A stretch of DNA of 6,728 nt from Acidobacteriota bacterium (lineage in GTDB: Bacteria > Acidobacteriota > Thermoanaerobaculia > Multivoradales > JAHEKO01). The stretch spans positions 1-6,728 of the forward strand of contig JAOTUP010000115.1 in assembly GCA_029863825.1 (NCBI GenBank), given 5' to 3'. Made by a program: the position numbers and the translations under genes. Of the stretch, positions 6,590 through 6,728 are shown in pieces. Under the pieces are notes generated by a model. The model was not told the DNA's origin. It did not search any database and was given only the letters and a program-made list of their open reading frames with translations. The first letter of the stretch is position 1. Each line of letters begins with the position of its first letter.

Positions 6590-6728
6590 CTAGGCGAGCT
6601 GTTTCAGCTCGGAGACGATCTCCTGCAGAATCTGCTTGGCGTCGCCGAAGACCATCATCGTGTTGGGGCGCTCGAAAAGGCCGTTCTTGATGCCGGCAAA
6701 TCCCGGCGACAGACTGCGCTTGATGACC
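6590..6728 (-). CDS. pntB: NAD(P) transhydrogenase beta subunit, C-terminal end only
   Basis: Only the last 45 codons and the TAG stop (6590-6592) are in the window; the gene continues beyond the right edge. The protein is the beta subunit of the proton-translocating transhydrogenase, an inner-membrane complex that uses the proton gradient to drive hydride transfer from NADH to NADP+. The visible part is the end of the cytoplasmic NADP(H)-binding domain III. It contains KRSLSPGFAG, then GLFERPNTMMVFGDAK, closely matching the E. coli PntB C-terminus (KRSMNTGYAG, then NPLFFKENTHMLFGDAK), including the nucleotide-binding KRS and GDAK elements. The visible frame is unbroken and the protein ends at the usual place. 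In most bacteria pntB is the last gene of a pntA-pntB operon, so the rest is expected off the right edge. Confidence 0.93.
   Translation of the reverse strand, partial: VIKRSLSPGFAGIKNGLFERPNTMMVFGDAKQILQEIVSELKQLA

Noticed and set aside
6391..6690. Plus-strand frame of 99 codons at the right end
   Set aside because: It runs antisense into the pntB coding end, and the Arg/Ser-rich product resembles a shadow frame.

Overview
The window looks like ordinary chromosome from a GC-rich, Gram-negative-type (diderm) bacterium. The reasons are GC-rich third codon positions, a lipoprotein with a lipobox, a secreted gamma-glutamyltransferase and a proton-translocating transhydrogenase. The gene mix and the ligase-CBS architecture would fit Acidobacteriota or a similar deep-branching phylum, but that is a guess; nothing here fixes the taxon. 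I see no mobile element, CRISPR array, rRNA or tRNA.

Layout, left to right. Positions 1-1770 (+) are the 3' part of an ABC exporter half-transporter gene whose start lies before the window. It converges on four minus-strand genes. Reading those in the direction of transcription, from the right edge: the last 45 codons of pntB (6728-6590); a 396-bp gap with several small dyad symmetries but no convincing gene; a 639-residue fusion of a GCS2-type glutamate-cysteine ligase domain with a C-terminal pair of CBS domains (6193-4274); a gamma-glutamyltransferase directly behind it (4265-2547); a 202-bp gap; and a small lipoprotein of unknown function (2344-1793).

The core is the two-gene unit of ligase-CBS and gamma-glutamyltransferase, which abut or overlap at 4265-4277. 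One product should form gamma-glutamyl bonds in the cytoplasm. The other, which has a signal peptide and every catalytic residue I could compare with the E. coli enzyme, should break or transfer such bonds outside the inner membrane. Together they suggest a make-and-recycle cycle for a gamma-glutamyl compound, with the ligase possibly sensing adenine nucleotides through its CBS pair. The substrate cannot be read from the sequence, and no glutathione synthetase gene is present in the window. PntB, just upstream on the same strand, supplies NADPH, which would suit thiol metabolism, but the 396-bp gap means co-transcription is not shown.
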